64,000 nucleotides of DNA from Allorhodoferax sp032337135 (GCF_032337135.1 NZ_JAVXZZ010000001.1:186001-250000); one strand, 5' to 3'. Numbered from the stretch's first letter, positions 24,517 to 33,209 are shown. The notes: generated by a model from the letters alone, not told the origin. Translations and numbers: made by a program.

Positions 24517-25325
24517 AAGAAATAGCCCCCACGCTTGCGACTTCGTCTGCTGCGCTGCCCCCCGAGGGGGCGCAATCCGCCTCGGGGCGGCCCAGCGGCG
24601 GATTCTTCCGCACACGCATCAAGATTTGTGGCCTCACCCGTGAGGCTGACGTGGACGCCGCCGTGCAAGCCGGTGCCGATGCCATTGGCTTCGTGCTGTA
24701 CAGCAAGAGCCCACGCTACGTGACGCCGGAGCGCGCCGCCATGCTGGCGCGCCGGCTGCCGTCCTTCGTCACGCCGGTGCTGCTGTTCGTCAATGCAGAA
24801 CCGGCCCTGGTGCGCAGGGCCTGCGAGCTGCTGCCCAATGCCACGCTGCAGTTTCATGGGGATGAAACACCCGCACTCTGCCTGGCGTTGGCCAAGGCGT
24901 CGAACGACCGCCCGTACCCACGCTCCTACCTGCGCGCCGCCCGCATTCCCTTGAGCGAGGACGCCGCACACTTCGACCTCGTACAATTCGCCCAAGACTA
25001 TTCAACCGCCCAAGCCATCCTGCTCGACGCCCATGTGGACGGGTACGGTGGCGCTGGCAAGACATTCAATTGGTCACTGCTTCCTCCAAACGTCAACGCT
25101 CACCTCGTCTTGAGTGGTGGACTCGACTCAGCAAACGTGGGCGATGGCATCGCTGCGTTGCGGTCGCGCGGTAAGTCGCTGGCCGTCGACGTGAGTTCGG
25201 GCGTGGAAGCGCTCGACGCCGCAGGAACGCCCCAAAAGGGCATCAAGGATCCCCAACGCATCCGTGCCTTCGTGGCCGCCGTCCGCGCTGCAGACGCCGC
25301 CTATTCCGAAGCACTGGGTGCCTGA
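24513..25325 (+). CDS. trpF: Phosphoribosylanthranilate isomerase
   Basis: 270 residues from ATG 24513, which overlaps the truA stop; ATG 24504 is possible. The TIM barrel starts at RTRIKICGLTREADVDAAV, about 31 residues in. Later landmarks are LQFHGDE, ILLDAHVDGYGGAGKTFNW and the phosphate-binding LAVDVSSGVEALDAAGTPQKG. The extra N-terminus (APTLATSSAALPPEGAQSAS...) is encoded by a GC-rich intergenic-type repeat at 24519-24605. No start codon lies between it and the barrel, so the extension must be translated or the enzyme is not made. The catalytic residues look intact (Cys in KICG, Asp in DAHVDG). Confidence 0.95.
   Translation: MKEIAPTLATSSAALPPEGAQSASGRPSGGFFRTRIKICGLTREADVDAAVQAGADAIGFVLYSKSPRYVTPERAAMLARRLPSFVTPVLLFVNAEPALVRRACELLPNATLQFHGDETPALCLALAKASNDRPYPRSYLRAARIPLSEDAAHFDLVQFAQDYSTAQAILLDAHVDGYGGAGKTFNWSLLPPNVNAHLVLSGGLDSANVGDGIAALRSRGKSLAVDVSSGVEALDAAGTPQKGIKDPQRIRAFVAAVRAADAAYSEALGA
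24519..24605 (+). repeat. GC-rich inverted-repeat unit inside the trpF 5' end
   Basis: Contains AAATAGCCCCCACGCTTGC, then GCTGCGCTGCCCCCCGAG, GGGGCGC and CCTCGGGGCGGCCCAGCGGC. CCCCCGAGGGGG is a perfect 12-bp palindrome and CCGAGG/CCTCGG pair. I recognise this wording as a common intergenic repeat of Comamonadaceae genomes; that recognition is from memory and unchecked. Here it is read through as the first ~30 codons of trpF. Confidence 0.6.
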
Positions 25326-25345
25326 TCAAACAAGGAAAAGACACC

Positions 25346-26632
25346 ATGGCTGATTACCAGCAACCCGACGCCAGCGGGCACTTTGGCAAATACGGCGGCA
25401 GCTTCGTTTCTGAGACCCTGACCCACGCCATCAACCAGCTCAAGGCTGCTTACGCGCAGTACCAGCACGACCCGGCCTTCCTGGCGGAATTCAAGAAGGA
25501 ACTGGCGCACTTTGTAGGCCGGCCCTCGCCCGTGTACCACGCCGAGCGCATGAGCCGCGAAGTGGGCGGGGCGCAGATCTTCCTCAAGCGCGAAGACTTG
25601 AACCACACTGGCGCGCACAAGATCAACAATGTGATCGGCCAAGCCATGCTCGCCAAGCGCATGGGCAAGCCGCGCGTGATTGCAGAGACCGGTGCGGGCC
25701 AGCACGGCGTGGCCACCGCCACCATCTGCGCCCGCTACGGGCTGGAATGCGTGGTCTACATGGGCAGTGAGGACGTCAAGCGCCAAAGCCCCAACGTCTA
25801 CCGCATGAAGCTGCTGGGTGCCACCGTGGTACCGGTGGAGAGCGGCAGCAAGACCCTCAAGGACGCGCTCAATGAGGCCATGCGCGACTGGGTCGCCAAT
25901 GTGGACAACACCTTCTACATCATCGGCACCGTGGCCGGCCCACACCCCTACCCCATGATGGTGCGCGACTTCCAGAGCGTGATCGGCAACGAGTGCCTGG
26001 TGCAGATGCCGCAGATGCTCAAGGAGGCCGGTTGCAAGACCGAGCAGCCCGACGCCGTGGTCGCCTGCGTGGGCGGCGGCTCGAACGCCATGGGCATCTT
26101 CTACCCCTACATCAACCATGCTGGCACGCGCCTCATCGGCGTGGAAGCCGCCGGTGAAGGCCTGGACAGCGGCAAGCACTCGGCCTCCATCCAGCGCGGC
26201 AGCGCCGGCGTGCTGCACGGCAACCGCACCTACGTGCTGCAGGACGACAACGGCCAGGTGACCGAAACGCACAGCGTGAGTGCCGGGCTGGACTACCCGG
26301 GTGTGGGCCCTGAGCACGCATTCCTGGCCGACATCGGCCGCGCCGAGTATGTGGGCATCACCGACCAGGAAGCACTGGATGCCTTCCACTACCTGTGCCG
26401 CACCGAGGGAATCATTCCCGCGCTGGAGTCCAGCCACGCCGTAGCCTACGGCATGAAGCTGGCCAAGACCATGCGCCCAGACCAGTCCGTGCTCGTGAAC
26501 CTCTCCGGCCGTGGCGACAAGGACATCGGTACCGTGGCCGACCTGTCGGGCGGCGACTTCTACTGCCGCCCCAGCTGCCAAGGCCAGTCCGTCAAGGGAA
26601 ATGTGGTCGTAGCCCCCATGAAACGTGCGTAA
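25346..26632 (+). CDS. trpB: Tryptophan synthase beta subunit
   Basis: 428 residues; PLP enzyme joining indole and serine. The PLP lysine is in LNHTGAHKINNVIGQ, the indole-tunnel/catalytic block is AETGAGQHGVATAT, and the PLP phosphate loop is CVGGGSNAMG. AAGGAAAAG precedes the ATG. The stop codon TAA (26630-26632) is part of the dispersed element that forms the junction to trpA. Confidence 0.98.
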   Translation: MADYQQPDASGHFGKYGGSFVSETLTHAINQLKAAYAQYQHDPAFLAEFKKELAHFVGRPSPVYHAERMSREVGGAQIFLKREDLNHTGAHKINNVIGQAMLAKRMGKPRVIAETGAGQHGVATATICARYGLECVVYMGSEDVKRQSPNVYRMKLLGATVVPVESGSKTLKDALNEAMRDWVANVDNTFYIIGTVAGPHPYPMMVRDFQSVIGNECLVQMPQMLKEAGCKTEQPDAVVACVGGGSNAMGIFYPYINHAGTRLIGVEAAGEGLDSGKHSASIQRGSAGVLHGNRTYVLQDDNGQVTETHSVSAGLDYPGVGPEHAFLADIGRAEYVGITDQEALDAFHYLCRTEGIIPALESSHAVAYGMKLAKTMRPDQSVLVNLSGRGDKDIGTVADLSGGDFYCRPSCQGQSVKGNVVVAPMKRA

Positions 26633-26653
26633 GCAGCTACGAAAGTCATAGCA
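26626..26653 (+). repeat. Dispersed 28-bp element forming the trpB-trpA junction
   Basis: TGCGTAAGCAGCTA then CGAAAGTCATAGCA. The TAA of trpB is inside its first half, and its last base is the A of the trpA ATG. Confidence 0.8.
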
Positions 26654-27474
26654 TGAAACGAATCGAAACGACATTCAAGGCGCTGGCGGAACAGAACCGC
26701 AAGGCCCTCATCCCCTTTGTCACGGCCGGCTATCCCTACGCCGACATCACCCCCGCGCTGATGCACGCCATGGTCGAGGGCGGTGCCGACGTGATCGAGC
26801 TGGGCGTGCCCTTTTCCGATCCCAGCGCCGACGGCCCCGTGATCCAGAAGGCGGGCGACCGGGCGCTGGCGCTGGGCATTGGCCTGGTGCAGGTGCTGGC
26901 CATGGTGCGCGAGTTCCGCCAGACCAATACCACCACCCCGGTGGTGCTGATGGGCTACGCCAACCCGGTGGAGCGCTACGAGCAGAAGCATGCCCGCGCG
27001 GGTGTGAAGAGCGCCTTCGTGGCCGATGCTTCCGCGGCCGGTGTGGACGGCGTGCTGGTGGTGGACTACCCGCCCGAGGAGTGCGAGGCGTTTGCCGCCG
27101 ACCTGCGTGCCCACGGCATGGACCTGATCTTCCTGCTGGCACCCACCAGCACCGAAGAGCGCATGCAGCAGGTGGCGCGCGTGGCCAGCGGCTACGTGTA
27201 TTACGTCTCGCTCAAGGGCGTGACCGGCTCGGGTGCGCTGGACACCGATGCCGTGGCCGCCATGCTGCCCATCATCCGCAAGCACATTTCCACCCCGGTG
27301 GGCGTGGGCTTTGGTATCCGCGACGGGGCCACGGCCCGCACCATCAGCGAGGTGTCGGACGCCGTGGTCATCGGCAGCAAGATCATCCAGTTGCTGGACG
27401 GCCAGCCCCACGAACGCGTGGCCGGCATCGCACGCGACTTCCTGCGCGGCGTGCGCCAGGCCATGGATGCCTGA
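26653..27474 (+). CDS. trpA: Tryptophan synthase alpha subunit
   Basis: 273 residues; cleaves indole-3-glycerol phosphate. MKRIETTFKALAEQNRKALI is the usual start. The catalytic glutamate is in DVIELGVPFSDPSADGP, the catalytic aspartate is in GVLVVDYPPEE, and the phosphate loop is GVGFGIRDGATA. It starts 21 bases after trpB. A perfect-stem terminator follows. Confidence 0.98.
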   Translation: MKRIETTFKALAEQNRKALIPFVTAGYPYADITPALMHAMVEGGADVIELGVPFSDPSADGPVIQKAGDRALALGIGLVQVLAMVREFRQTNTTTPVVLMGYANPVERYEQKHARAGVKSAFVADASAAGVDGVLVVDYPPEECEAFAADLRAHGMDLIFLLAPTSTEERMQQVARVASGYVYYVSLKGVTGSGALDTDAVAAMLPIIRKHISTPVGVGFGIRDGATARTISEVSDAVVIGSKIIQLLDGQPHERVAGIARDFLRGVRQAMDA

Positions 27475-27480
27475 TCAACC

Positions 27481-27513
27481 CTGACCGCCCTAAAAAAGGG
27501 CGGTCAGCGGTTT
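27481..27513 (+). terminator. Rho-independent terminator after trpA
   Basis: CTGACCGCCCT (27481-27491) pairs perfectly with AGGGCGGTCAG (27497-27507) over an AAAAA loop, then CGGTTTT. A GATAAT box (27518-27523) just downstream may be the -10 of the accD promoter. Confidence 0.85.
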
Positions 27514-27589
27514 TGGGGATAATCGCGGCTGTTTGGAAGACAACCGGGCAGCCGCTACCCGCCGCTGCCACTGACACAAGGAACAAACG

Positions 27590-28462
27590 ATGAGTTGGTT
27601 GGAAAAACTGCTTCCCCCGAAGATTCAGCAGACGGACCCGGCAGACCGCCGCAGCGTACCCGAGGGCCTGTGGATCAAGTGCCCCAGCTGCGAATCGGTG
27701 CTCTACAAGACCGATCTGGAGCAGAACCAGGGCGTTTGCCCCACCTGCAGCCACCACCACCGCATTGGCGCGCGTGCGCGCCTGAACGCCTTCCTGGACA
27801 ACGAAGGCCGCTACGAAGTGGCCCAGGAAGTGCTGCCCGTGGACGCACTGAAGTTCAAGGACAGTCGCAAGTACCCCGAGCGCCTGAAAGAAGCCCTGGA
27901 AGCCACCGGTGAGACCGACGCCCTGGTGGTCATGGGCGGTGCCGTGCACGGCATCAACCTGGTGGCGGCCTGCTTCGAGTTCGAGTTCATGGGCGGCTCC
28001 ATGGGCTCCGTGGTGGGTGAACGCTTTGTACGCGGTGTCGAAACCGCCATCGAACAGAAGGTGCCCTTCGTGTGCTTTACCGCCACCGGCGGCGCGCGCA
28101 TGCAGGAAGGCCTGCTGAGCCTGATGCAGATGGCCAAGACCAACGCTGCGCTTACCCGTCTGGCCAAGAAAGGCCTGCCCTACATCAGCGTACTCACCGA
28201 CCCCACCATGGGGGGCGTGAGCGCCGGTTTCGCGTTCGTGGGTGACGTGGTCATCGCCGAGCCCAAGGCCCTGATCGGCTTTGCCGGCCCGCGCGTGATC
28301 GAGAACACGGTGCGCGTGACCCTGCCCGAAGGCTTCCAGCGCGCCGAGTTCCTGCAGGAAAAAGGCGCTGTGGACTTCATCTGCGACCGCCGCGAGCTGC
28401 GCAAGACCATTGCCGACACCCTGGCCATGCTGCTGCGCCAGCCGGCCGACGCGGTGATCTGA
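27590..28462 (+). CDS. accD: Acetyl-CoA carboxylase carboxyltransferase beta subunit
   Basis: 290 residues; with AccA transfers the carboxyl group to acetyl-CoA for fatty-acid synthesis. The N-terminal zinc ribbon has Cys31, Cys34, Cys50 and Cys53 (CPSC ... CPTC). The crotonase-fold core carries MGGAVHGINLVAACFEF, TGGARMQEGLLSL and DPTMGGVSAGFA. AAGGA precedes the ATG. The folC gene often found next is absent. Confidence 0.97.
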   Translation: MSWLEKLLPPKIQQTDPADRRSVPEGLWIKCPSCESVLYKTDLEQNQGVCPTCSHHHRIGARARLNAFLDNEGRYEVAQEVLPVDALKFKDSRKYPERLKEALEATGETDALVVMGGAVHGINLVAACFEFEFMGGSMGSVVGERFVRGVETAIEQKVPFVCFTATGGARMQEGLLSLMQMAKTNAALTRLAKKGLPYISVLTDPTMGGVSAGFAFVGDVVIAEPKALIGFAGPRVIENTVRVTLPEGFQRAEFLQEKGAVDFICDRRELRKTIADTLAMLLRQPADAVI

Positions 28463-28519
28463 TCCGTTCCAAGAGGTCTCTACGCCCACGACTGATGGGC
28501 GGAAAGACCCACAGCGCCG

Positions 28520-28933
28520 ATGCCAGCACCCCAGCAGTACGCGGCCCATGGGGCCTACGATTTCGAATGGAAGGGCGAGGTCCTGTGCATTCGCTTCTTT
28601 GGCGTGTTCAACATTGAGGCGGTGGAAGTCTTCTGCACCGACCTGCGCCAAACCGTAGCACAGCGGGGCCTGACGCGGTGGGGCCGTCTGGCCGATCTGC
28701 GCCAGTGGCAGGGAATCACCCCCGAGGGCAAGGAAGCCTATGCCGCCCTCTCCGATTGGTACCCTGGCGCCGGCGCGGTGGCCCACGTGCAGCTGTACCC
28801 ATCCGCCTTCACGCAGTCGATGGCCGATACCGTGAATCAGAGTGTCGCCCGGGTCGGCCCCGTCAAGCAGTGCGACAGCGTGGAAGAGGGTTTGGCCTGG
28901 CTGCAGGGTTTCGGGCTTGCAATAACCGACTGA
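28520..28933 (+). CDS. Hypothetical protein, STAS/SpoIIAA-like
   Basis: 137 residues, soluble, no signal. The pattern FEWKGEVLCIRFFGVFNIEA, WGRLADLRQWQG, then alternating helices resembles the small STAS/SpoIIAA-like fold, but no catalytic motif is visible. The protein from 42249-42719 on the other strand has the same layout (GELIRFDVHGPFNAEALQAL) and may be a distant paralog. It is 57 bases downstream of accD on the same strand, with a small hairpin CGCCCA/TGGGCG between. Function unknown. Confidence 0.7.
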   Translation: MPAPQQYAAHGAYDFEWKGEVLCIRFFGVFNIEAVEVFCTDLRQTVAQRGLTRWGRLADLRQWQGITPEGKEAYAALSDWYPGAGAVAHVQLYPSAFTQSMADTVNQSVARVGPVKQCDSVEEGLAWLQGFGLAITD

Positions 28934-28937
28934 GCCT

Positions 28938-28960
28938 CATCCGCCCCACAGGCGCGGATG
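28938..28960. terminator. Weak hairpin between convergent genes
   Basis: CATCCGC (28938-28944) pairs with GCGGATG (28954-28960), followed by TCTTGT. It lies between the converging hypothetical gene and yggT and may end one or both transcripts; the T-run is poor. Confidence 0.35.
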
Positions 28961-28965
28961 TCTTG

Positions 28966-29544
28966 TCAGACCAAGACCATCCGCAACAGTGAGGCTTGCA
29001 CCGAGCCCAGCACAATGGCAGCAATCTGCAGCAGCACCAGCAGCGCCAACGGCGACAGATCCACCCCACCCACCAGCGGCAGGAAGCGGCGGATGGGGGC
29101 CAGCACGGGGGTGACCAGTCGCTCGATGATGTCAGCAAACGGCGACTGGCCCGGGCCGGGCACCCAGGACAGCACGGCGTAGGCAATGACCAGCGCGGTC
29201 AGCGCCGAAATGCTCAGCCGCACCAAGCCGATCAGTGCCAGCACCGGCAAGGTGGCCGCCGGGGCGGCCATTCCCTGTAGCAGCCACAACAGCGAGAACT
29301 CCACCAGCTGCAGCAGGAAGGCACCGACCAGGCTGGCCGTGTCCAGGCTACCCACGGGCGGGATGGCCTTGCGCAGCGGCAGCACCAGCCAGTCGGTCAG
29401 GGTGAAGATGAAGCGCGACAGTGGGTTGCCCGAACGCAGCGACATGGGGATGCGCTGCCACTGCATGTACAGGCGCAGCAGGCAGGCGCCGGCCAGCAGA
29501 CCGACCACGACTTCGAGCAGCAGGGAGACGATTTGGTAGAGCAT
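28966..29544 (-). CDS. YggT-family membrane protein
   Basis: 192 residues, almost entirely hydrophobic, with two YggT repeats. Each has the motif of a transmembrane helix, a short loop with N/D-P-L or S-P-F and a hydrophobic tail (RSGNPLSRFIFTLTDWLVLPLRK; GQSPFADIIERLVTPVLAPIR). ATG 29544 was preferred to TTG 29553. The family is linked to membrane homeostasis and osmotic stress, but its biochemical role is not established. Divergent from lysS. Confidence 0.88.
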   Translation of the reverse strand: MLYQIVSLLLEVVVGLLAGACLLRLYMQWQRIPMSLRSGNPLSRFIFTLTDWLVLPLRKAIPPVGSLDTASLVGAFLLQLVEFSLLWLLQGMAAPAATLPVLALIGLVRLSISALTALVIAYAVLSWVPGPGQSPFADIIERLVTPVLAPIRRFLPLVGGVDLSPLALLVLLQIAAIVLGSVQASLLRMVLV

Positions 29545-29654
29545 GGTGACCAAAGAAAAGAGTGCAGCGCATCATAGCGGCAGCGCCCCCGGTAAAATCA
29601 ACCCTTTTCCCTGCCTGCGGCAAGGCTGTCGCAGGCGCCACCCACCTCCCCGCC

Positions 29655-31205
29655 ATGTCTGACCACACTACTGCTGCCGCTGCTGCCCCCCAGGACGAAA
29701 ACCAACTCATGCAGGAGCGCCGCGAGAAACTCAAGGCCCTGCGTGCCGTGCAGGCCAATGGCGGTGGCGTGGCCTTCCCCAACGATTTCAAGCCCACCCA
29801 CAAGGCCGAGCAGATCTTCGACCACTACCAGCACAAGAGCACCGAAGAACTGGCGACCATCAACCAGCATGCCCGCGTGGCCGGACGCATGATGCTCAAG
29901 CGCGTGATGGGCAAGGCCAGCTTCTGCACCCTGCAGGATGCCTCCTTCGGCCCCAGCGCCGGTCGCATCCAGATCTACGTGAAGGGTGAGGACGTGGGCG
30001 CCGAGCTGTACGATGCCTTCAAGCACTGGGACCTGGGTGACATCGTGGCCGCCGAAGGTGTGGTGTTCAAGACCAAGACCGGTGAGCTCTCCATCCACGC
30101 GACACGCATCCGGTTGCTGACCAAGAGCCTGCGCCCCATGCCGGACAAGTTCCACGGCGTGGCCGACCAGGAAATCAAGTACCGCCAGCGTTACATCGAC
30201 CTGATGACCGACGAGGCCGCCCGCAAGCGCTTCGTGGCACGCAGCCGCGCCGTCAGCGGCATCCGCGAGTTCATGGTGCAGCACGGCTTCCTGGAAGTCG
30301 AAACACCCATGCTGCACCCCATTCCCGGCGGTGCCAACGCCAAACCCTTCATCACCCACCACAATGCGCTGGACCAGGAAATGTACCTGCGCATTGCGCC
30401 CGAGCTCTACCTCAAGCGTCTGGTGGTGGGCGGCTTTGACCGCGTGTTCGAGATCAACCGCAACTTCCGCAACGAAGGCATCTCGGTGCGCCACAACCCC
30501 GAGTTCACCATGATGGAGTTCTACGCGGCCTACTGGAACTACCAGGACCTGATGAGCTTCACCGAAGATCTGGTGCGCGACGCGGCCCAGAAGGCTGGTG
30601 ACAGCCTTCTGCTGACCTACCAGGGCAAGGAAGTTGACCTGTCGCAGCCGTTCCAGCGCCTGACCATCGTGCAGGCGATCCAGAAATACACCGAAGCCGG
30701 CGAGAACGTGCACAGCGCCGAATGGCTGCTGGGCGCTCTCAAGAAACTGGGCATGACCGAGGCCAAGCACGGCTTGAGCAAGCGCTCGCTGGCGAGCCTG
30801 CAGGTGCTGTACTTCGAGGAAACGGTGGAAGAGAAGCTGTGGCAGCCCACCTTCATCATGGAGCACCCGACCGAGATCTCGCCGCTGGCCCGTGCCAACG
30901 ACCAGCGCCCCGAAGTGACCGAGCGTTTCGAGCTCTACATCACCGGGCGCGAGTTCGGCAACGGCTTCTCCGAGCTCAATGACGCCGAAGACCAGGCCGC
31001 CCGCTTCCACGCCCAGGTGGCCGCCAAGGACAGCGGTGATGACGAAGCCATGTTCTACGACCACGACTTCGTGCGCGCCCTGGAATACGGCATGCCCCCC
31101 ACCGGCGGCTGCGGCATCGGCATCGACCGCCTGATGATGCTGCTGACCGACAGCCCCTCGATCCGCGACGTCATCCTGTTCCCCGCGCTGCGCCGCGAGG
31201 CTTGA
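29655..31205 (+). CDS. lysS: Lysyl-tRNA synthetase (class II)
   Basis: 516 residues; charges tRNA-Lys. An OB-fold anticodon-binding domain (about 60-170, VAGRMMLKRVMGKASFCTLQ) precedes the class II core. Motif 2 is FEINRNFRNEGISVRHNPEFT, cited by its ends, and motif 3 is GCGIGIDRLMMLLTD. The start MSDHTTAAAAAPQ was chosen for its family-like Ala-rich lead; the longer frame would begin beyond the shared promoter region. Confidence 0.97.
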   Translation: MSDHTTAAAAAPQDENQLMQERREKLKALRAVQANGGGVAFPNDFKPTHKAEQIFDHYQHKSTEELATINQHARVAGRMMLKRVMGKASFCTLQDASFGPSAGRIQIYVKGEDVGAELYDAFKHWDLGDIVAAEGVVFKTKTGELSIHATRIRLLTKSLRPMPDKFHGVADQEIKYRQRYIDLMTDEAARKRFVARSRAVSGIREFMVQHGFLEVETPMLHPIPGGANAKPFITHHNALDQEMYLRIAPELYLKRLVVGGFDRVFEINRNFRNEGISVRHNPEFTMMEFYAAYWNYQDLMSFTEDLVRDAAQKAGDSLLLTYQGKEVDLSQPFQRLTIVQAIQKYTEAGENVHSAEWLLGALKKLGMTEAKHGLSKRSLASLQVLYFEETVEEKLWQPTFIMEHPTEISPLARANDQRPEVTERFELYITGREFGNGFSELNDAEDQAARFHAQVAAKDSGDDEAMFYDHDFVRALEYGMPPTGGCGIGIDRLMMLLTDSPSIRDVILFPALRREA

Positions 31206-31236
31206 TGCCTTTTCGGGCCCTGGCCCGCAAGGAATC

Positions 31237-31264
31237 TGCGTAGACAGCTATGAAAAACGTAGCG
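31237..31264 (+). repeat. Dispersed 28-bp element at the start of the YgjP-like gene
   Basis: TGCGTAGACAGCTA then TGAAAAACGTAGCG. The ATG at 31250 lies inside it, so the first five codons (MKNVA) are element sequence. Confidence 0.65.
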
Positions 31265-31792
31265 ACTGGTACCCTGCCTTACCTGCAGGGTTACCCTGCA
31301 GATGCCGTAGCCCAGGTGCAGCAGCTGCTGGCGGGCAACCGCGTGGGCGCTTGGTTGCTGCAGCGCCACCCGCAGGCCCACGGCCTGCGCACCGACCGGG
31401 CGTTGTACGACTATGTACAGGCACTCAAGAGCGAATACCTGCGCGGCAGCGAGCCGGTGACCAAGGTCGCCTATGACAGCAAGCTGCAGGTGGTGGCCCA
31501 GGCACTGGGCATGCACACCACCGTGGCGCGCGTGCAGGGCGCCAAGCTCAAGGCCAAGCGCGAGATCCGCATCGGCACCCTGTTCCGCGACGCGCCCGAG
31601 CCCTTCCTGAAGATGATCGCCGTGCACGAGCTGGCGCACCTGCGGGAACGCGAGCACAACAAAGCCTTCTACCAGCTGTGCCGCCACATGCAGCCGGACT
31701 ATTTCCAGCTCGAATTCGAGGTGCGTGTGTACCTGACGCACCTCGATGGGGGTGGGGCCAGGCTGTGGCAAGCAGCCGATTCCAACGCATAA
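31250..31792 (+). CDS. YgjP/DUF45-like zinc metallopeptidase
   Basis: 180 residues. The zinc motif HELAHLREREHNKAFY, with HExxH plus a third histidine, is the hallmark of the YgjP-like (WLM/M48-like) metallopeptidase domain. The N-terminal ~100 residues are helical. No signal peptide, so probably cytoplasmic. The substrate is unknown. It follows lysS after 44 bases and is followed by a large stem-loop repeat. Confidence 0.85.
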   Translation: MKNVATGTLPYLQGYPADAVAQVQQLLAGNRVGAWLLQRHPQAHGLRTDRALYDYVQALKSEYLRGSEPVTKVAYDSKLQVVAQALGMHTTVARVQGAKLKAKREIRIGTLFRDAPEPFLKMIAVHELAHLREREHNKAFYQLCRHMQPDYFQLEFEVRVYLTHLDGGGARLWQAADSNA

Positions 31793-31794
31793 AG

Positions 31795-31882
31795 CACTGA
31801 GTGGCAGAGCGTTCTGCGTAGGTAAAGGGGGAGCCCGCGCAGCAGGCGGAGGACACGAAGCAGAACGCTCTGGCGCTCAGCG
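31795..31882. repeat. Long inverted repeat (REP/BIME-like) with GC-rich loop
   Basis: The left arm (31795-31817, ending GGCAGAGCGTTCTGC) and right arm (31860-31882, starting GCAGAACGCTCTGG) form a stem of about 23 bp with three or four mismatches. The 42-base loop includes AAAGGGGGAGCCCGCGC and AGGCGGAGGACACGAAG. I recognise this loop wording as frequent in Comamonadaceae intergenic DNA (from memory). It may also terminate transcription of the metallopeptidase gene. Confidence 0.7.
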
Positions 31883-31915
31883 TTTCAACTAGCGTCACGC
31901 TACACTGGTGCCACC

Positions 31916-33136
31916 ATGCTCAAGCGCATCAGTGTCCAACAGCTCCAGGTGGGGATGCACCTGAAGGAGTTCTGCGGCTCCTGGATGGACCACCCGTTCT
32001 GGCGCAACAGCTTTGTCATTACCGACCCGCAGGACATCGTGCGCATCCGCGCCAGCGCCATCCGCGAAGTCTGGATCGACGCCTCCAAGGGCCTGGACGT
32101 GGCGCCGGATGTGCAGGCGGTGTCGCAGGCGGAGTCCGACGCGGAGGTGGATGCCGAACTGCACCGGGTAGCGCAGGCCCAGCGCCAGGTGCAGGCCGCC
32201 CCCATGGCCGAGGAACTGGAGCGCGCCAAGAAGATCTGTGCCAAGTCGAAGGAAGCCGTCACCAGCATGTTCCACGAGGCACGCATGGGCAAGTCGGTGG
32301 ACACCGAAGCCGCACAGCAACTGGTGGAAGAAATTTCCGATTCGATCACCCGCAACCCCGGTGCTTTCATCAGCCTGGCGCGCCTGAAGACGGCCGACGA
32401 CTACACCTACATGCACTCGGTAGCGGTGTGCGCCCTCATGGTGGCGCTGGCCAAGCAGCTCGGCCTGGACGCCGAGCAGACGCGCCAGGCCGGCATTGCC
32501 GGGCTGCTGCACGACCTGGGCAAGGCGCTCATGCCCATGGAGGTGCTGAACAAGCCGGGAAAGCTCACCGACGAAGAATTTGCCATCATCAAGAGGCACC
32601 CCGAGGAAGGACACCGCATGCTGCAGGGCGGCAGCAACGTGGACCCGGTGGCACTGGACGTGTGCCTGCACCACCACGAGAAGGTCGATGGCTCGGGCTA
32701 CCCCGAAGGCCTTGCCGGTGAGCAGATCAGCCTCTTTGCCCGCATGGGCGCGGTGTGCGATGTGTACGACGCCATCACCTCCAACCGCCCCTACAAGGCT
32801 GGCTGGGACCCGGCCGAGTCGCTGCGCAAGATGGCCGAGTGGAGCAAGGGCCACTTCGACCCCACCATCTTCCAGGCCTTCGTCAAGAGCCTGGGCATCT
32901 ATCCCACAGGTTCGCTGGTGCGCCTCAGTTCAGGCCGCCTGGGCGTGGTGGTGGAGCAGTCGGACCGATCGCTGCTGGTACCCAAGGTGAAGGTGTTCTT
33001 CTCCACCCAGTCCAACCTGCGCATCACGCCCGTGCTGGTGGACCTGTCGGCGCCGGACTGCAAGGAAAAAATCGCCAGCCGGGAAGATCCGGACAAGTGG
33101 AAATTTCCGGACCTCAACGCCCTGTGGATCGGCTGA
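31916..33136 (+). CDS. HD-GYP domain c-di-GMP phosphodiesterase
   Basis: 406 residues. An N-terminal DUF3391-like domain (about 1-130, LKRISVQQLQVGMHLKEFCG) precedes an HD-GYP domain (about 150-330). The catalytic pair is His199-Asp200 in LLHDLGKALMP, and the HHEK...GSGYPEG signature has GSGYP at 259-263. It should hydrolyse c-di-GMP and so oppose the diguanylate cyclase encoded at 18.5-19.4 kb. No transmembrane segment. Confidence 0.93.
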   Translation: MLKRISVQQLQVGMHLKEFCGSWMDHPFWRNSFVITDPQDIVRIRASAIREVWIDASKGLDVAPDVQAVSQAESDAEVDAELHRVAQAQRQVQAAPMAEELERAKKICAKSKEAVTSMFHEARMGKSVDTEAAQQLVEEISDSITRNPGAFISLARLKTADDYTYMHSVAVCALMVALAKQLGLDAEQTRQAGIAGLLHDLGKALMPMEVLNKPGKLTDEEFAIIKRHPEEGHRMLQGGSNVDPVALDVCLHHHEKVDGSGYPEGLAGEQISLFARMGAVCDVYDAITSNRPYKAGWDPAESLRKMAEWSKGHFDPTIFQAFVKSLGIYPTGSLVRLSSGRLGVVVEQSDRSLLVPKVKVFFSTQSNLRITPVLVDLSAPDCKEKIASREDPDKWKFPDLNALWIG

Positions 33137-33181
33137 TCCTGCATCAGCACTTGGAAATCGGCCTCCCGCCCTCGCCGATAG

Positions 33182-33209
33182 TGCGTATACAGCTACTAAT
33201 TGCATAGCA
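33182..33209 (+). repeat. Dispersed 28-bp element before the chalcone-isomerase-like gene
   Basis: TGCGTATACAGCTA then CTAATTGCATAGCA, one of the best matches to consensus. An ATG at 33210 follows at once. Confidence 0.8.
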
